A DNA stretch of 47,405 nt, from positions 1 to 47,405 of the forward strand of contig DATMPC010000117.1 in NCBI GenBank assembly GCA_035567895.1, in the 5' to 3' direction. The notes under the pieces were generated by a model. It was not told the origin of the DNA, made no database searches, and saw only the letters and a list, made by a program, of their open reading frames with translations. Both the position numbers and the translations under genes were made by a program. The number at the start of each line of letters is the position of its first letter. Positions within the stretch are counted from its first letter, which is position 1. This DNA comes from Terriglobales bacterium (GTDB lineage: Bacteria > Acidobacteriota > Terriglobia > Terriglobales > Acidobacteriaceae). Below are positions 1 through 8,657 of this stretch, piece after piece.

Positions 1-2
1 CT

Positions 3-1847
3 TTCTCCAAGCTCTCGGAGCCGGATGAGCCGGGAGAATCTGTCATGACTGAGCAGCGAGGAGCCCACTTCCTCGAGGTAATCGGACGCCTCAAGGCGGG
101 CGTAACCAAGGTCCAAGCGACAGCCGACGTAACTAACATCGCGCAAGCTTTATCTGTACAGTATCCGAATTCGAATAAGAACAACGGACAAATGCGGGCA
201 CGGCCACTGGTGGAGTACTTGGTCGGAGATAGCGCGCGGGCGCTAAAGCTTTTGCTAATGGCAGTGGGTTTAGTTTTGTTGATTGCATGTGCGAATGTCG
301 CCAACCTGCTGTTGGCCCGGAGCACAGCGCGCGCAAAGGAAATTGCCATCCGTTCGGCGCTGGGTGCAAGCATGAGCCGCCTTGTGCTGCAACTCATGAC
401 AGAATCGGTCGCTCTGGCGCTAACCGGCGCCGCAGCCGGAACACTCTTGGCAAGGTGGGCGCTCACAGCGTTGGTTAAGTTTTATCCGAGCAACTTGCCG
501 CGTCTGCAGAACGTTTCGATCGATATGCGGGTGCTTCTATTCACCACGGTTCTCGCGCTCGTAAGCGCGGTGCTGTTTGGACTCGTGCCCGCGATACGCG
601 CCGCTCGTCCCAATTTGGTCGAGGCAATGCAGGCAGGCATACGGAGCTCGAGCGGCTCACAGCACAATCGCTTCCGATCGGTGTTGGTCGTCTCTCAAAC
701 CGCGCTTGGGTTGATGCTGCTGATCGGAGCCGGACTGCTCATCCGCAGCCTCTATCGCCTCTCGCATGTGGACCTTGGCTTTAATCCATCGCATGTCTTA
801 ACTGTGAACTTTGATCTTTCGCAGACACGCTACAACTCCGATCAACAGGATCGGTTTTACCAGGAGTTGCTGCGCCGCTTGCGCAACCTGCCCGGGGTGA
901 ACGCTACCGGTGCGGCAATGCCGCTACCACTCAGCGACGATGACTGGACCATCTCATTCGATCTGGTGGATCATCCGCTGTCAGAATCGGAGCAGCCCTC
1001 AGCGGGTTTTTATATTGCGGCGCCCGGATTATTCGAGGCAATGCAGATCCCGCTGCTTCGCGGACGCTTTTTCGACGACCGCGACCAGCGCAATGCGGTG
1101 CAAACGATGATTGTTAATCAGGCATTCGCAGAGAAGTTTTTTCCGAATCAGGACCCAATCGGACGTCACATCAAAATCGGAGCGGGAGACGGCAAAGGCC
1201 GGACAAAAGAACGTGAGGTCGTAGGCGTCGTTGGAAACGTGCGCACTGGAACCCTCACCAGGAGCCCGCGCGCTGCATATTACGTTCCGCTATCGCAAAT
1301 GATCTGGTCCCCTCCCAGCCTGGTGATCCGCACGACCGGCGATCCGCTCGGCAGCGCGGAAGACGTGCGCAAAACGCTCGCGGATATGGATCGGGAAGCT
1401 CCGCTGTTCAATGTCCGCACCATGGAAGACCTGCTCGCACTCGATATTGGCGAAGCAAAATTTCAGACGCTGCTCCTTAGTGTCTTTGGCGGAATCGCAC
1501 TGTTGTTAACGGCAGTCGGCCTGTACGGCGTGATGGCTTACTCAGTCGCGCAACGAACGCGAGAGATTGGAATTCGTCTGGCGCTGGGCGCTTCTAAGCA
1601 CGTCGTGCTAAGTATGGTGCTCCAACGAGGCGCGATACTAACTGCAGCAGGATTAAGCGCCGGCATCCTAGGCTCGCTTTGCCTCACGAATTTCATGGAA
1701 AAGATGCTCTTCGAAACAAAGCCGTTCGACGCACCGACGATCGGGGCAGTCAGCATCTTATTAGCTTCCATCGCGCTTTTGGCCTCATATCTGCCTGCCC
1801 GGCGAGCAACGAAAGTGGATCCTCTCGTGACGCTGCGCTATGAATAG
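3..1847 (+). CDS. ADOP-type ABC transporter permease (MacB/FtsX), 5'-truncated
   Basis: The reading frame is open to the left edge (first whole codon at base 3), so the first ATG at 45 is unlikely to be the true start and the N-terminus lies outside the window. What remains has two halves: the end of a first periplasmic domain plus an FtsX membrane domain with three helices (about residues 65-205 from the ATG at 45), then a second MacB-type periplasmic domain (about 210-460) and a second FtsX domain (about 470-600). Each FtsX half carries the family signature, AIRSALGAS and GIRLALGAS. This duplication without an ATPase domain is typical of the acidobacterial duplicated orphan permeases, inner-membrane proteins thought to work with separate MacB-like ATPases in export or lipoprotein handling. 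The substrate cannot be inferred. No ATPase gene is visible here. Confidence 0.9.
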   Translation, partial: FSKLSEPDEPGESVMTEQRGAHFLEVIGRLKAGVTKVQATADVTNIAQALSVQYPNSNKNNGQMRARPLVEYLVGDSARALKLLLMAVGLVLLIACANVANLLLARSTARAKEIAIRSALGASMSRLVLQLMTESVALALTGAAAGTLLARWALTALVKFYPSNLPRLQNVSIDMRVLLFTTVLALVSAVLFGLVPAIRAARPNLVEAMQAGIRSSSGSQHNRFRSVLVVSQTALGLMLLIGAGLLIRSLYRLSHVDLGFNPSHVLTVNFDLSQTRYNSDQQDRFYQELLRRLRNLPGVNATGAAMPLPLSDDDWTISFDLVDHPLSESEQPSAGFYIAAPGLFEAMQIPLLRGRFFDDRDQRNAVQTMIVNQAFAEKFFPNQDPIGRHIKIGAGDGKGRTKEREVVGVVGNVRTGTLTRSPRAAYYVPLSQMIWSPPSLVIRTTGDPLGSAEDVRKTLADMDREAPLFNVRTMEDLLALDIGEAKFQTLLLSVFGGIALLLTAVGLYGVMAYSVAQRTREIGIRLALGASKHVVLSMVLQRGAILTAAGLSAGILGSLCLTNFMEKMLFETKPFDAPTIGAVSILLASIALLASYLPARRATKVDPLVTLRYE

Positions 1848-1920
1848 TTCCCGAGAGTTCGCCGGACAGGAAGAAACCGAAAATCCCTTCTCGGTTCACT
1901 TGGAAGTCCCCAAGAGAAGT

Positions 1921-1955
1921 GGCCCGCTCGCGCGCGGCGTTCGCGAGTCCGGGCC
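1921..1955. terminator. GC-rich hairpin between convergent genes
   Basis: GGCCCG and CTCGCG pair with CGCGAG and CGGGCC in a broken stem around a nine-base GC-rich loop. It lies between the convergent ABC permease and SRPBCC genes, where a bidirectional terminator would be expected. There is no clear T-run, so the terminator reading is tentative. Confidence 0.3.
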
Positions 1956-1985
1956 AGGTACCCCATCTTTTGTCCGGTCTTCTCT

Positions 1986-2489
1986 CTACGACGCCTTTAC
2001 ACTCATTGAAGCCAGCAGTTCTTCAAGCCTGTTGTAGCCTGCCACCATGCCGTGTTCCATACCGGACCGAGTCGCGGCGTCGCGTGCTTCTTTCGATTGG
2101 TAGAGCACCGTGAGTTTCACTTTCGTGACCTCTCCCTTGTCTTCGAACACCGTCGTGTCGACGGCCTCACCCGGATACCACGCGTCGTCGAATTTCTCAG
2201 TTGCAACCAGTTGTTTGGGAGTAACGACTTCGCGGAACACGCCGCCCATTCCCATTTCAGTACCCGCTGATTCCTTGCGCCAAACGTAGCGGTAGCTACC
2301 TCCGACCCTCAGGTCGATCTCGCAAACCGGCATGGTCCAGCCTTCTGGGCCAAGAAGCCAGCGCCGGACCAATTCCGGCTTGGTGAACGCATCAAAAACC
2401 ACCGCGCGTGGGGCATTGAAATCACGTTCGATCGCAATCTCCCGGTCGCTGGGTGTGGATAGTTTGAAACTCTCGGGATAAAACCGCAT
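1986..2489 (-). CDS. SRPBCC (AHSA1-like) domain protein
   Basis: A 167-residue single-domain START/Bet v1-like protein. Visible family features are the opening strand 'IAIERDFNAPRAVVFDAFT', the 'RRWLLGPEGW' segment, 'GGSYRYVW', and the C-terminal helix containing 'GYNRLEELL'. Such proteins bind small hydrophobic ligands in a deep cavity; the ligand is unknown. The start at 2489 is backed by GGAG a few bases upstream. It follows the arsR-type gene by 17 bases on the same strand, a very common pair (ArsR repressor plus AHSA1 protein), so the two are probably co-transcribed and autoregulated. Cytoplasmic: no signal peptide is seen. Confidence 0.88.
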   Translation of the reverse strand: MRFYPESFKLSTPSDREIAIERDFNAPRAVVFDAFTKPELVRRWLLGPEGWTMPVCEIDLRVGGSYRYVWRKESAGTEMGMGGVFREVVTPKQLVATEKFDDAWYPGEAVDTTVFEDKGEVTKVKLTVLYQSKEARDAATRSGMEHGMVAGYNRLEELLASMSVKAS

Positions 2490-2506
2490 ATTCGCTCCTT
2501 TGTCGT

Positions 2507-2863
2507 TTAAAGTTTCTTGGATTTTTCTTGGGTCTTTAGCTCCTCGAGAACATGGTCAAGCCGGGCAAACGATGTCTCCCAGAATTGGCGATATTGCTCA
2601 AGCCACGCGCTGGCCTTCGCGAGTCGCTCGGGCTCAAGTCGGCTTGGCCGGCGTTGAGCATCGCGATCTCTAGAAATCAGGCCAGCACGCTCCAACACCT
2701 TCAGGTGCTTTGAGATAGCAGGTTGCGTCATCGAAAACGGTTCGGCGAGTTCGTTCACCGCGGCCTCTCCCAACGCCAAGCGGGCGAGGATGGCGCGCCG
2801 AGTCGGATCAGCCAGAGCCCCGAAGATGGCATCGAGTTGGCTTGCTTCCAAGTTAATAACCAT
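2507..2863 (-). CDS. ArsR-family winged-helix transcriptional regulator
   Basis: A 118-residue ArsR/SmtB-type repressor. The helix-turn-helix reads 'AVNELAEPFSMTQPAISKHL' followed by 'KVLERAGLI', and the N-terminal helix has the usual 'FGALADPTRRAILARL'. There is no cysteine-rich metal-binding motif, which fits the metal-independent subgroup found next to SRPBCC genes. It is first in the two-gene minus-strand operon and probably represses its own promoter just upstream. Confidence 0.92.
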   Translation of the reverse strand: MVINLEASQLDAIFGALADPTRRAILARLALGEAAVNELAEPFSMTQPAISKHLKVLERAGLISRDRDAQRRPSRLEPERLAKASAWLEQYRQFWETSFARLDHVLEELKTQEKSKKL

Positions 2864-2884
2864 GTGGTTGTATAACTAGATGGT

Positions 2885-2914
2885 ATATTAAAGGTTCGGC
2901 AAGATCTCTGTCAA
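2885..2914 (-). promoter_or_regulatory. sigma-70-type promoter of the arsR operon
   Basis: On the minus strand, TTGACA (2914-2909) is followed after 18 bases by TAATAT (2890-2885), about 20 bases before the arsR start codon. AT-rich sequence with partial dyad symmetry between the -10 box and the ATG could be the repressor operator. No transcription data are available. Confidence 0.6.
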
Positions 2915-2966
2915 GCTGATTTTTCAACCGAATGGAAGGTGGGGTTCCTGCGAGGTCCTGCCGCCG

Positions 2967-3071
2967 AAAAGGCGAACACGAAAGGTCACGAAGGAACAAA
3001 AGAAGGTCACGGGGGCTGAGTCTCCTCCGTGACCTCTTTTTTCGACTTCGTGACCTTCGTGTTCGCCTTTT
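2967..3071. repeat. Long imperfect palindrome, CACGAAGG-type intergenic repeat
   Basis: AAAAGGCGAACACGAA at the left pairs with TTCGTGTTCGCCTTTT at the right, and inner arms AAGGTCACGG and CCGTGACCT continue the stem. The hairpin spans about 105 bases between the divergent arsR and acylase genes, so it is not a 3' terminator. Related palindromes lie at 23343-23510 and 35418-35486. Bases 2915-2966 and 3072-3284 hold no other recognisable feature. Confidence 0.75.
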
Positions 3072-3284
3072 CAGGGCCCCGCTAGTTCCCTAAATGCAAG
3101 TCGGTCCACATGGTGTGCCCGGTGCGACGGTAAGACTGCCAAAGAGGCCGAGCCACCCTTGAGATCGAACGTGTTGACGATGCCACGATGCCGGCCAGCC
3201 AAGTCGTCGTGCCTAGTCTTATCCTGCTTCGCGTATGTCACATACAACTCCGAACATCGAGTGCTGTCTCGCTATACTCCCAGA

Positions 3285-5417
3285 ATGAATCGCTGCATGG
3301 AACAGAAAATCAGGCAACAGGTTATTGGGGACAGGGAAGACTACACAGAATTGGTTCGCGGGACTACCTGGTGGAGGATTGCGGCGATCGTGTTTTGCGT
3401 GCTGGTAGTGTTTGCTCTTCTGCCGCTACCAATCCGCGGCGACGAGAAGGTGGAAATCCTGCGCGACGAGTACGGAGTCCCGCATATTTTCGCGGCTACT
3501 TCGGCTGCGGCTGCATTTGGATCCGGTTATGCGCAGGCTGAAGACCGTCTGGAAGAATTGTTGCGCAATTACCGCAGGGCTGAGGGCACCATGGCTGAGG
3601 CTTTCGGGGAGGAGTATGTCTCGCAGGATTATTGGCAGCGGGTGTGGCGACACCGTGACGTTGCGCAACGGCACTACAGGGATCTGGATCCGCAGTTGCG
3701 TGCTGTGTGCGAGGCGTTTCAGGCTGGGGTGAAGAAGTTCATGAGCGAGCATCCTGAGCAGGTGCCCGCCTGGGCTCCCAAACTGGAACCGTGGCAGATC
3801 GTTGCTTTGAGTCGCTACATCATCTGGGCGTGGCCGGAAGACGAGGCGCGGGCTGATTTGAAGCGAGCAGGCATCGAGCCCGATCGCACCGGGCCATATC
3901 GTGGATCGAACGAGATGATACTCGGTCCATCGCGGACCGCGATGCATGTCCCAATCGCCATCGTCGATCCGCACGTGAGCTGGTACGGCGAGCGCCGCTG
4001 GTACGAGATGCGGATCTATGGCGGAGAGTTGAACGCTGCGGGTGCGGCGATTATAGGACTTCCGTTTCCCGTTTTGGGACACAGTCGTTATCTTTCGATT
4101 GCCATGACTACGGGCGGTCCGGACACGTCGGATGCGTACGAGGAAGAAGTCAAGGACGGCAAGTACAGATTCAAAGATGAGTGGCGGCGGTTGGATGTGC
4201 GTACCGAGCGCATCGGCGTGAAGGTGGGAGACTCGGTCAAGTGGCAGGAGATGCGGATCGAGTCCACCCACCATGGACCAATCGTCGCGCACAAGAATGG
4301 GAAGGCTTATTCCGCGGCGATTCCTTATGCCGAAGAGTACAAGCTTCCGGATGAGTTATGGCGGATTATGACGGCACGCAATCTGGCCGAGGCGAAGAAT
4401 GCGCTGGCAGAACTACAGTTAATGCCCCAGAACGTGATGATTGGCACGGTCGACGGCGATATTTATTACGTTCGCACTGGGCGCGTTCCCGTCCGGCCAA
4501 AGGCGTGCGACCCGTCCAAGCCAATGCCGGGATCCACAGGCGAGTGCGAATGGCAGGGAATCCATGCCTTCGACGACCTGGTGCAGATTACGAATCCTCC
4601 GCAAGGCTACATGCAGAACTGCAATGCTCCACCGTTGACGATGATGAAGGACTCTCCTCTGGCGCCGGAAAAATGGAGCGAGCATCCATATCTCTACAAC
4701 GACTCGCGGCGTGTGCCCCTTCAGCGTCCAGCAATGGTGTTGGATCTGCTGGATGCAACCAAGAATGCAACGCTGGAACAGGCGACCGCGATCGCGCTCT
4801 CACCCCAAGTGTGGCACGCGGAGCTTTGGCAAGAGAGAATCCGGAAGGCGGCTCCGGAAAGCGCATTCGGCAAGATGCTCGCCACGTGGGACCGCCGCAG
4901 TGACGCGGATTCGCACGCAGCGCTGGGCTTCTATCTCTTCAAGACAGCCTTGGGCGTCGATGGTCGGGCCGTGGATCCGCCGGACACTCTGAGCGATGAC
5001 GCGGTCAGGGACGCGCTCGCAAAAGCGGATCAGCGTCTGAAGGCCGACTTTGCGCCGGATGCGGCATTCGGCACCCTGTTCCGAGTTGGGAGAAAGGGCG
5101 GCTCGCGCACCTGGCCGGTCAGCGGCGGAACATTGAACGAAGCTGCGATGGCGACTCCACGCGCGATCCATTTCCTCAAAGCAGGGAAGGAAATGGTGGG
5201 TGTCGACGGCCAGTCCGCAACGCAGATCGTGATTCTGACGAAGCCACCGCAGTCGTACATGGCCATGCCGCTAGGCGAAAGCGACCATCCTGAATCGGAA
5301 CATTGGGACGATCAGGCAGAAAAGCTCTTCAGCAAGAGCAAGCTTGAGTCGACTTATTTCGCGAATCGCGCAGAGCTGGAGAAACATGTGACGCAGAGGG
5401 AGGAGCTTAGGTTTTGA
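3285..5417 (+). CDS. Penicillin acylase family (Ntn-hydrolase) protein
   Basis: A 710-residue member of the penicillin/AHL acylase family, enzymes that autocleave into two chains and hydrolyse amide bonds of acylated substrates. An N-terminal hydrophobic segment (about residues 30-50, 'IAAIVFCVLVVFALLPL') would export or anchor it. The 'EILRDEYGVPHIFA' start of the alpha chain is typical. The nucleophile is most likely Ser208 in 'RGSNEMILGPSRT' (codon 3906-3908), the Gly-Ser cleavage site of the family. The frame is open back to 3159, but the ATG at 3285 gives the shorter, more normal N-terminus. Substrate unknown: candidates are acyl-homoserine lactones, beta-lactams or acylated peptides. 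It stands alone, with no lux-type genes nearby. Confidence 0.88.
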   Translation: MNRCMEQKIRQQVIGDREDYTELVRGTTWWRIAAIVFCVLVVFALLPLPIRGDEKVEILRDEYGVPHIFAATSAAAAFGSGYAQAEDRLEELLRNYRRAEGTMAEAFGEEYVSQDYWQRVWRHRDVAQRHYRDLDPQLRAVCEAFQAGVKKFMSEHPEQVPAWAPKLEPWQIVALSRYIIWAWPEDEARADLKRAGIEPDRTGPYRGSNEMILGPSRTAMHVPIAIVDPHVSWYGERRWYEMRIYGGELNAAGAAIIGLPFPVLGHSRYLSIAMTTGGPDTSDAYEEEVKDGKYRFKDEWRRLDVRTERIGVKVGDSVKWQEMRIESTHHGPIVAHKNGKAYSAAIPYAEEYKLPDELWRIMTARNLAEAKNALAELQLMPQNVMIGTVDGDIYYVRTGRVPVRPKACDPSKPMPGSTGECEWQGIHAFDDLVQITNPPQGYMQNCNAPPLTMMKDSPLAPEKWSEHPYLYNDSRRVPLQRPAMVLDLLDATKNATLEQATAIALSPQVWHAELWQERIRKAAPESAFGKMLATWDRRSDADSHAALGFYLFKTALGVDGRAVDPPDTLSDDAVRDALAKADQRLKADFAPDAAFGTLFRVGRKGGSRTWPVSGGTLNEAAMATPRAIHFLKAGKEMVGVDGQSATQIVILTKPPQSYMAMPLGESDHPESEHWDDQAEKLFSKSKLESTYFANRAELEKHVTQREELRF

Positions 5418-5893
5418 GCGCTAGTTGTAGCTGTCTTCCCCCCAAGTGTTGAGTAACAAAGCGGTATCCCGATCGACTCTCGTGCCGCGAGACGGGGCAC
5501 GTCACACAGCCGAGGGCGGCCGTGCCACACGGTGGGTCTCTGGTGCGTGTCTTCTCCGAGTGGGCCAGGTCGATCCGTTGCAGTACCGTCGGCGGTCTTT
5601 CAATCGAGGGCTCAAGCCTCTTTCGCGCACTCACCGCACCCAGCGGCTACCGCCGGTACTGAACCCTGATCGCCGTTACCCTATTCTCTGTGCCCTAAGG
5701 GGATGCAAACGGGGCGTTTTAGGGCTGACTTACGAAAGGGCTCGGTCTTCTTTCAGTCCAATCTGCATCAACACCACAAGGTATTGCGATCCACGTGAAC
5801 GTTTGGCACAGCATGTCGCAGGGAGTACCAAGGTACATGTACGAAAATCGGAAGAAAAGGGGGCAAAACCCGGAAGAAACCCGGAACTCTCCC
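5418..5893. other. Gene-poor interval with palindromic sequence
   Basis: No convincing gene. An open frame at 5446-5937 has no domain, no good ribosome-binding site, and a basic, cysteine- and arginine-rich composition typical of chance translation. The stretch 5491-5539 holds an imperfect palindrome around CACAGCCGAGGGCGGC, a form of intergenic repeat. GTACC/GGTAC repeats near 5824-5840 may be coincidental. Confidence 0.5.
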
Positions 5894-5924
5894 TTGACAC
5901 ACCCCGGAGTAACCGGGGTATAAC
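5894..5924 (+). promoter_or_regulatory. Promoter with MerR-like 19-bp spacer and dyad operator
   Basis: TTGACA at 5894-5899 and TATAAC at 5919-5924 are separated by 19 bases. A perfect inverted repeat, ACCCCGG-N5-CCGGGGT (5901-5919), fills the spacer. Long spacers with a dyad between the -35 and -10 boxes are the hallmark of MerR-family-regulated promoters. It lies 125 bases before the HTH gene and the pil cluster, so it probably drives both and is probably controlled by the HTH product; that link is inference. Confidence 0.6.
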
Positions 5925-6048
5925 ACGCCTACCTTAAGTTTCCCCCCGAGAAAGCAGAGGGCTCTTCCTCTTCAGGCCCCAGTCAGATGAGGCAATTCCC
6001 GTGGAGTTCGATTCAGGGAAGCAACATTCGTGGAAAGGTCTAGGCATT

Positions 6049-6288
6049 ATGGGCGCAGATTCGCGTGAAGTGATGAATATCCGCCAGGCGTCGCAGTACC
6101 TGGGCGTCAGTCCCGACACGCTCTACAAATACGTTTACGAAGAGAAAATCCCGGCTTTCAAACTGGGCAACCGCTGGAAGTTCAAGAAAACCATCCTCGA
6201 CCAGTGGATGGAAGAGAAGAGCTCAGTTGGGGAAGCAAAGAGCACTAAGAAGCGACCGCGGGCCGCACGGGCCGCCATCGGTCAATAG
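6049..6288 (+). CDS. MerR/BldC-like helix-turn-helix (HTH_17) protein
   Basis: A 79-residue DNA-binding protein of the excisionase/BldC-type winged-HTH family. The core reads 'MNIRQASQYLGVSPDTLYKY' then 'KIPAFKLGNRWKFKK', the usual HTH_17 pattern, and a basic tail follows. I chose the ATG at 6049 because AAAGGT lies about nine bases upstream; a GTG at 6001 or the ATG at 6073 is possible. It sits 11 bases before pilM and is probably the first gene of the pilus operon, so a role as its transcriptional regulator is likely. It is not a phage excisionase by context: no integrase is nearby. Confidence 0.85.
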   Translation: MGADSREVMNIRQASQYLGVSPDTLYKYVYEEKIPAFKLGNRWKFKKTILDQWMEEKSSVGEAKSTKKRPRAARAAIGQ

Positions 6289-6299
6289 CGAGGCTAAGC

Positions 6300-7349
6300 A
6301 TGTTCGGATTTGGATCGTCGAAATCAGTGGTTGGGCTGGACATTGGCTCCAGCAGCATTAAGGCCGTTGAACTGAAGAAGGTCAAGGGCGAAATCCAGGT
6401 GGCCCATCTGGGCGTGGAACGGCTGGGCTCCGACATCGTGGTTGACTCCATGATCGTCGACTCCGGCAGCGTCTCCAGTGCCATTTCCAAGCTCTTTTCA
6501 GAGCGCAAGTTTGGCTCGAAGCTGGTAGCGACAGCGGTGAGCGGTCACTCCGTGATCGTAAAAAAGATCTCGATGCAGACGGTGCCGGAGAACGAGGTTC
6601 CCGAACTCCTGCAGACGGAAGCCGCGCAGTACATCCCGTTCGACATGAACGACGTAAATATCGACTACCAAGTGCTCACGGAAGATCCAAATGAGCCGCA
6701 CATGGATGTTCTGCTCGCCGCGGTAAAGAAGGACAAGATCCTCAATTACACGAACGTCCTCTCGCTGGCCGGCAAGATTCCCGAAGTGGTCGACATCGAT
6801 GCGTTCGCACTGCAGAACTGCTACGAATATAACTACGAGCCCTCCCCCACATCTACAGTAGCCCTGCTGAATCTTGGCGCGAGCGTGATGAACATCAACA
6901 TCGTCAAGGGCAGCACGCCGCTGTTTACGCGCGACGTCAGCGTTGGCGGTAATCAGTACACCGACTCGCTGCAGAAAGAACTCGATCTGAGCTTTGACGA
7001 TGCTGAGGCTTTGAAGATGGGAGAGACGAACGGGAAAGTAAGTCCCGATGCGAAGCTGCCGATCCTAAAGCAGGTGACGGAGATCATCGTTCTGGAAATC
7101 CAGAAGACGTTTGACTTCTTCCGAGCGACCGCCGCGGGACAGCACATCGAGAAAATCTATCTAGCAGGCGGCTCGTCCGCAGTTCCCGGCCTCACGGAAG
7201 CGCTGCGTCAAGAGTTTTCGATGCCAGTGGAGATTCTCAATCCTTTCCAGCGCATTCAGGCGAATGGAGCTGGTGATCTTGTTGGACAGAACGCGGGGCA
7301 ACTCGCCGTAGCCGTGGGACTCGCCCTCAGGAGTTTTGAGTCGCTATGA
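6300..7349 (+). CDS. pilM: Type IV pilus assembly protein PilM
   Basis: A 349-residue actin-like cytoplasmic ATPase of the type IV pilus alignment complex; it binds the PilN cytoplasmic tail and links the PilNOP inner-membrane complex to the motor. The phosphate-1 loop 'VGLDIGSSSIKAVELKK' is at residues 11-27, and the C-terminal adenosine motif 'LAGGSSAVPGL' is near residue 290. Length is normal for PilM. GAGG lies just before the ATG. Its last four bases overlap pilN (ATGA), which implies translational coupling. Confidence 0.96.
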   Translation: MFGFGSSKSVVGLDIGSSSIKAVELKKVKGEIQVAHLGVERLGSDIVVDSMIVDSGSVSSAISKLFSERKFGSKLVATAVSGHSVIVKKISMQTVPENEVPELLQTEAAQYIPFDMNDVNIDYQVLTEDPNEPHMDVLLAAVKKDKILNYTNVLSLAGKIPEVVDIDAFALQNCYEYNYEPSPTSTVALLNLGASVMNINIVKGSTPLFTRDVSVGGNQYTDSLQKELDLSFDDAEALKMGETNGKVSPDAKLPILKQVTEIIVLEIQKTFDFFRATAAGQHIEKIYLAGGSSAVPGLTEALRQEFSMPVEILNPFQRIQANGAGDLVGQNAGQLAVAVGLALRSFESL

Positions 7350-7963
7350 TTCGCATAAACCTTCTTGGGAAATCCAAACCGAAGAGCAGGCGTTCCGCGA
7401 TGGCAACCACAGCCATCGAATTCGAAAGCAGTGGCTCGCCGAATTCCTCGAATGCACTGGCAGCCATCATTGTCCTTGCCATCACGGCGGGCGGCATTTG
7501 GTGGTACCAGAATCAACTGAACAACCAGGCGCTCGACATCAAGAAGCAGATGGATGCGGCTCAACGTGAAGCCCAATCCCTGGCCCAAACCAAGGCTCGC
7601 TTCGAACAGCGGCAGGCGGTCAGAGACGAGTACGAAGCGCGAGTGAGAATGATTGACACTCTGCGCGCCAATCAGTCTGGTCCTGTCGATCTACTCACGA
7701 TGGTCAGCAGCACAGTCAACAACACTGATGAGGTGTGGCTCATTGCCATGAACGATGCCGGACCAAACGTGAACGTGGACGGTACGGCGCTGAGTTCAAA
7801 CGCAGTCGCGAACCTGATGACCAACCTTATGAAAACCGGCTACTTCAAGTCCGTGGAGATCAAGGAAACCTACCAGGACGAAACGGAGAAGAAAATACAG
7901 GCATTTAACTTCAGCCTGACGTGCCAGAAGCAACCACCAACAGCATCGGGAAAGAAGTCGTAA
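7346..7963 (+). CDS. pilN: Type IV pilus assembly protein PilN
   Basis: A 205-residue bitopic inner-membrane protein. It starts with the conserved 'MIRINLLG' tail that docks in PilM, followed by a single membrane helix (about residues 35-53, 'ALAAIIVLAITAGGIWWY'), a coiled-coil stretch (55-95) and a small alpha/beta periplasmic domain. It forms a heterodimer with PilO. Its start overlaps the pilM stop and pilO follows after 15 bases. Confidence 0.95.
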   Translation: MIRINLLGKSKPKSRRSAMATTAIEFESSGSPNSSNALAAIIVLAITAGGIWWYQNQLNNQALDIKKQMDAAQREAQSLAQTKARFEQRQAVRDEYEARVRMIDTLRANQSGPVDLLTMVSSTVNNTDEVWLIAMNDAGPNVNVDGTALSSNAVANLMTNLMKTGYFKSVEIKETYQDETEKKIQAFNFSLTCQKQPPTASGKKS

Positions 7964-7978
7964 GCACGGAGAACTACC

Positions 7979-8644
7979 ATGAGTAAATTTAACGAGCTTC
8001 CATTCATAGCGCGCTTCGCAATATTCGCCGTGGTTGGCGCCGCGATCTTTGCGGGCGCCTGGTATGGTCCAGTCCCTGGCTTCGCGGCAATGCGCGCAGC
8101 GAACGATGCATCGATGGCACGATTGAAGGCGCTGCAGGCGGAAAACGCCCGCATGAAACCTTACGAATCGCAGCTCAAGGAGATTGAGTTGCAAATCGAA
8201 TCATTACAACGACAGATGGAACGGCAAAAGCAAATCGTTCCGGATGAAAAGACAGCGGACCAGTTCATGCGAGATCTGCAACAGAATGCTCAACAGGCCG
8301 GCGTTTCAATTCGCAGCTACGTTGCCAAACCGGTTGCCCAGAAACAGTACTACAGCGAAGTTCCATTCGATCTTGAAATCGATGGACCGTACTTCTCAAT
8401 GCTTAATTTTTTCGAGAGAGTGGGGACCAGTGAACGAATCATAAACGTCGAGAATCTACGGATGTCCGGAATCGGAAGCAAAGCTCCGTCCAGTGTGCGC
8501 CGCAAGTATGACTACCTCCCAGGCGAAACCGTAACCGTTGCTTGCACGGCAAAGACTTTCTTCAGCACACAAGTCACAGCCAAGCCGGTCCCGACAACCA
8601 CGGCGACCGCTCCTGGGCAACCGCCGACGAAGAACGCGAGCTAA
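7979..8644 (+). CDS. pilO: Type IV pilus assembly protein PilO
   Basis: A 221-residue bitopic inner-membrane protein with one helix at about residues 12-32, a coiled coil (about 40-85), and a ferredoxin-like periplasmic domain that includes 'FDLEIDGPYFSMLNFFERVG', typical of PilO. It pairs with PilN and contacts PilP. The tail after residue 200 is rich in Pro, Thr and Ala. GGAG lies upstream of the ATG. Confidence 0.94.
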   Translation: MSKFNELPFIARFAIFAVVGAAIFAGAWYGPVPGFAAMRAANDASMARLKALQAENARMKPYESQLKEIELQIESLQRQMERQKQIVPDEKTADQFMRDLQQNAQQAGVSIRSYVAKPVAQKQYYSEVPFDLEIDGPYFSMLNFFERVGTSERIINVENLRMSGIGSKAPSSVRRKYDYLPGETVTVACTAKTFFSTQVTAKPVPTTTATAPGQPPTKNAS

Positions 8645-8657
8645 CGAGAGGAGGCAC

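Noticed and set aside
3426-4292. 288-codon antisense frame
   Set aside because: It is the complement of the acylase gene, with His/Arg/Ser-rich shadow composition and no family features.
5446-5937. 163-codon open frame upstream of the HTH gene
   Set aside because: No ribosome-binding site or domain, Arg/Cys-rich composition, and it runs through the promoter dyad; judged a chance frame.
6049-6288. Phage excisionase
   Set aside because: The HTH_17 fold is shared with excisionases, but the gene is tied to pilMNOPQ and there is no integrase.
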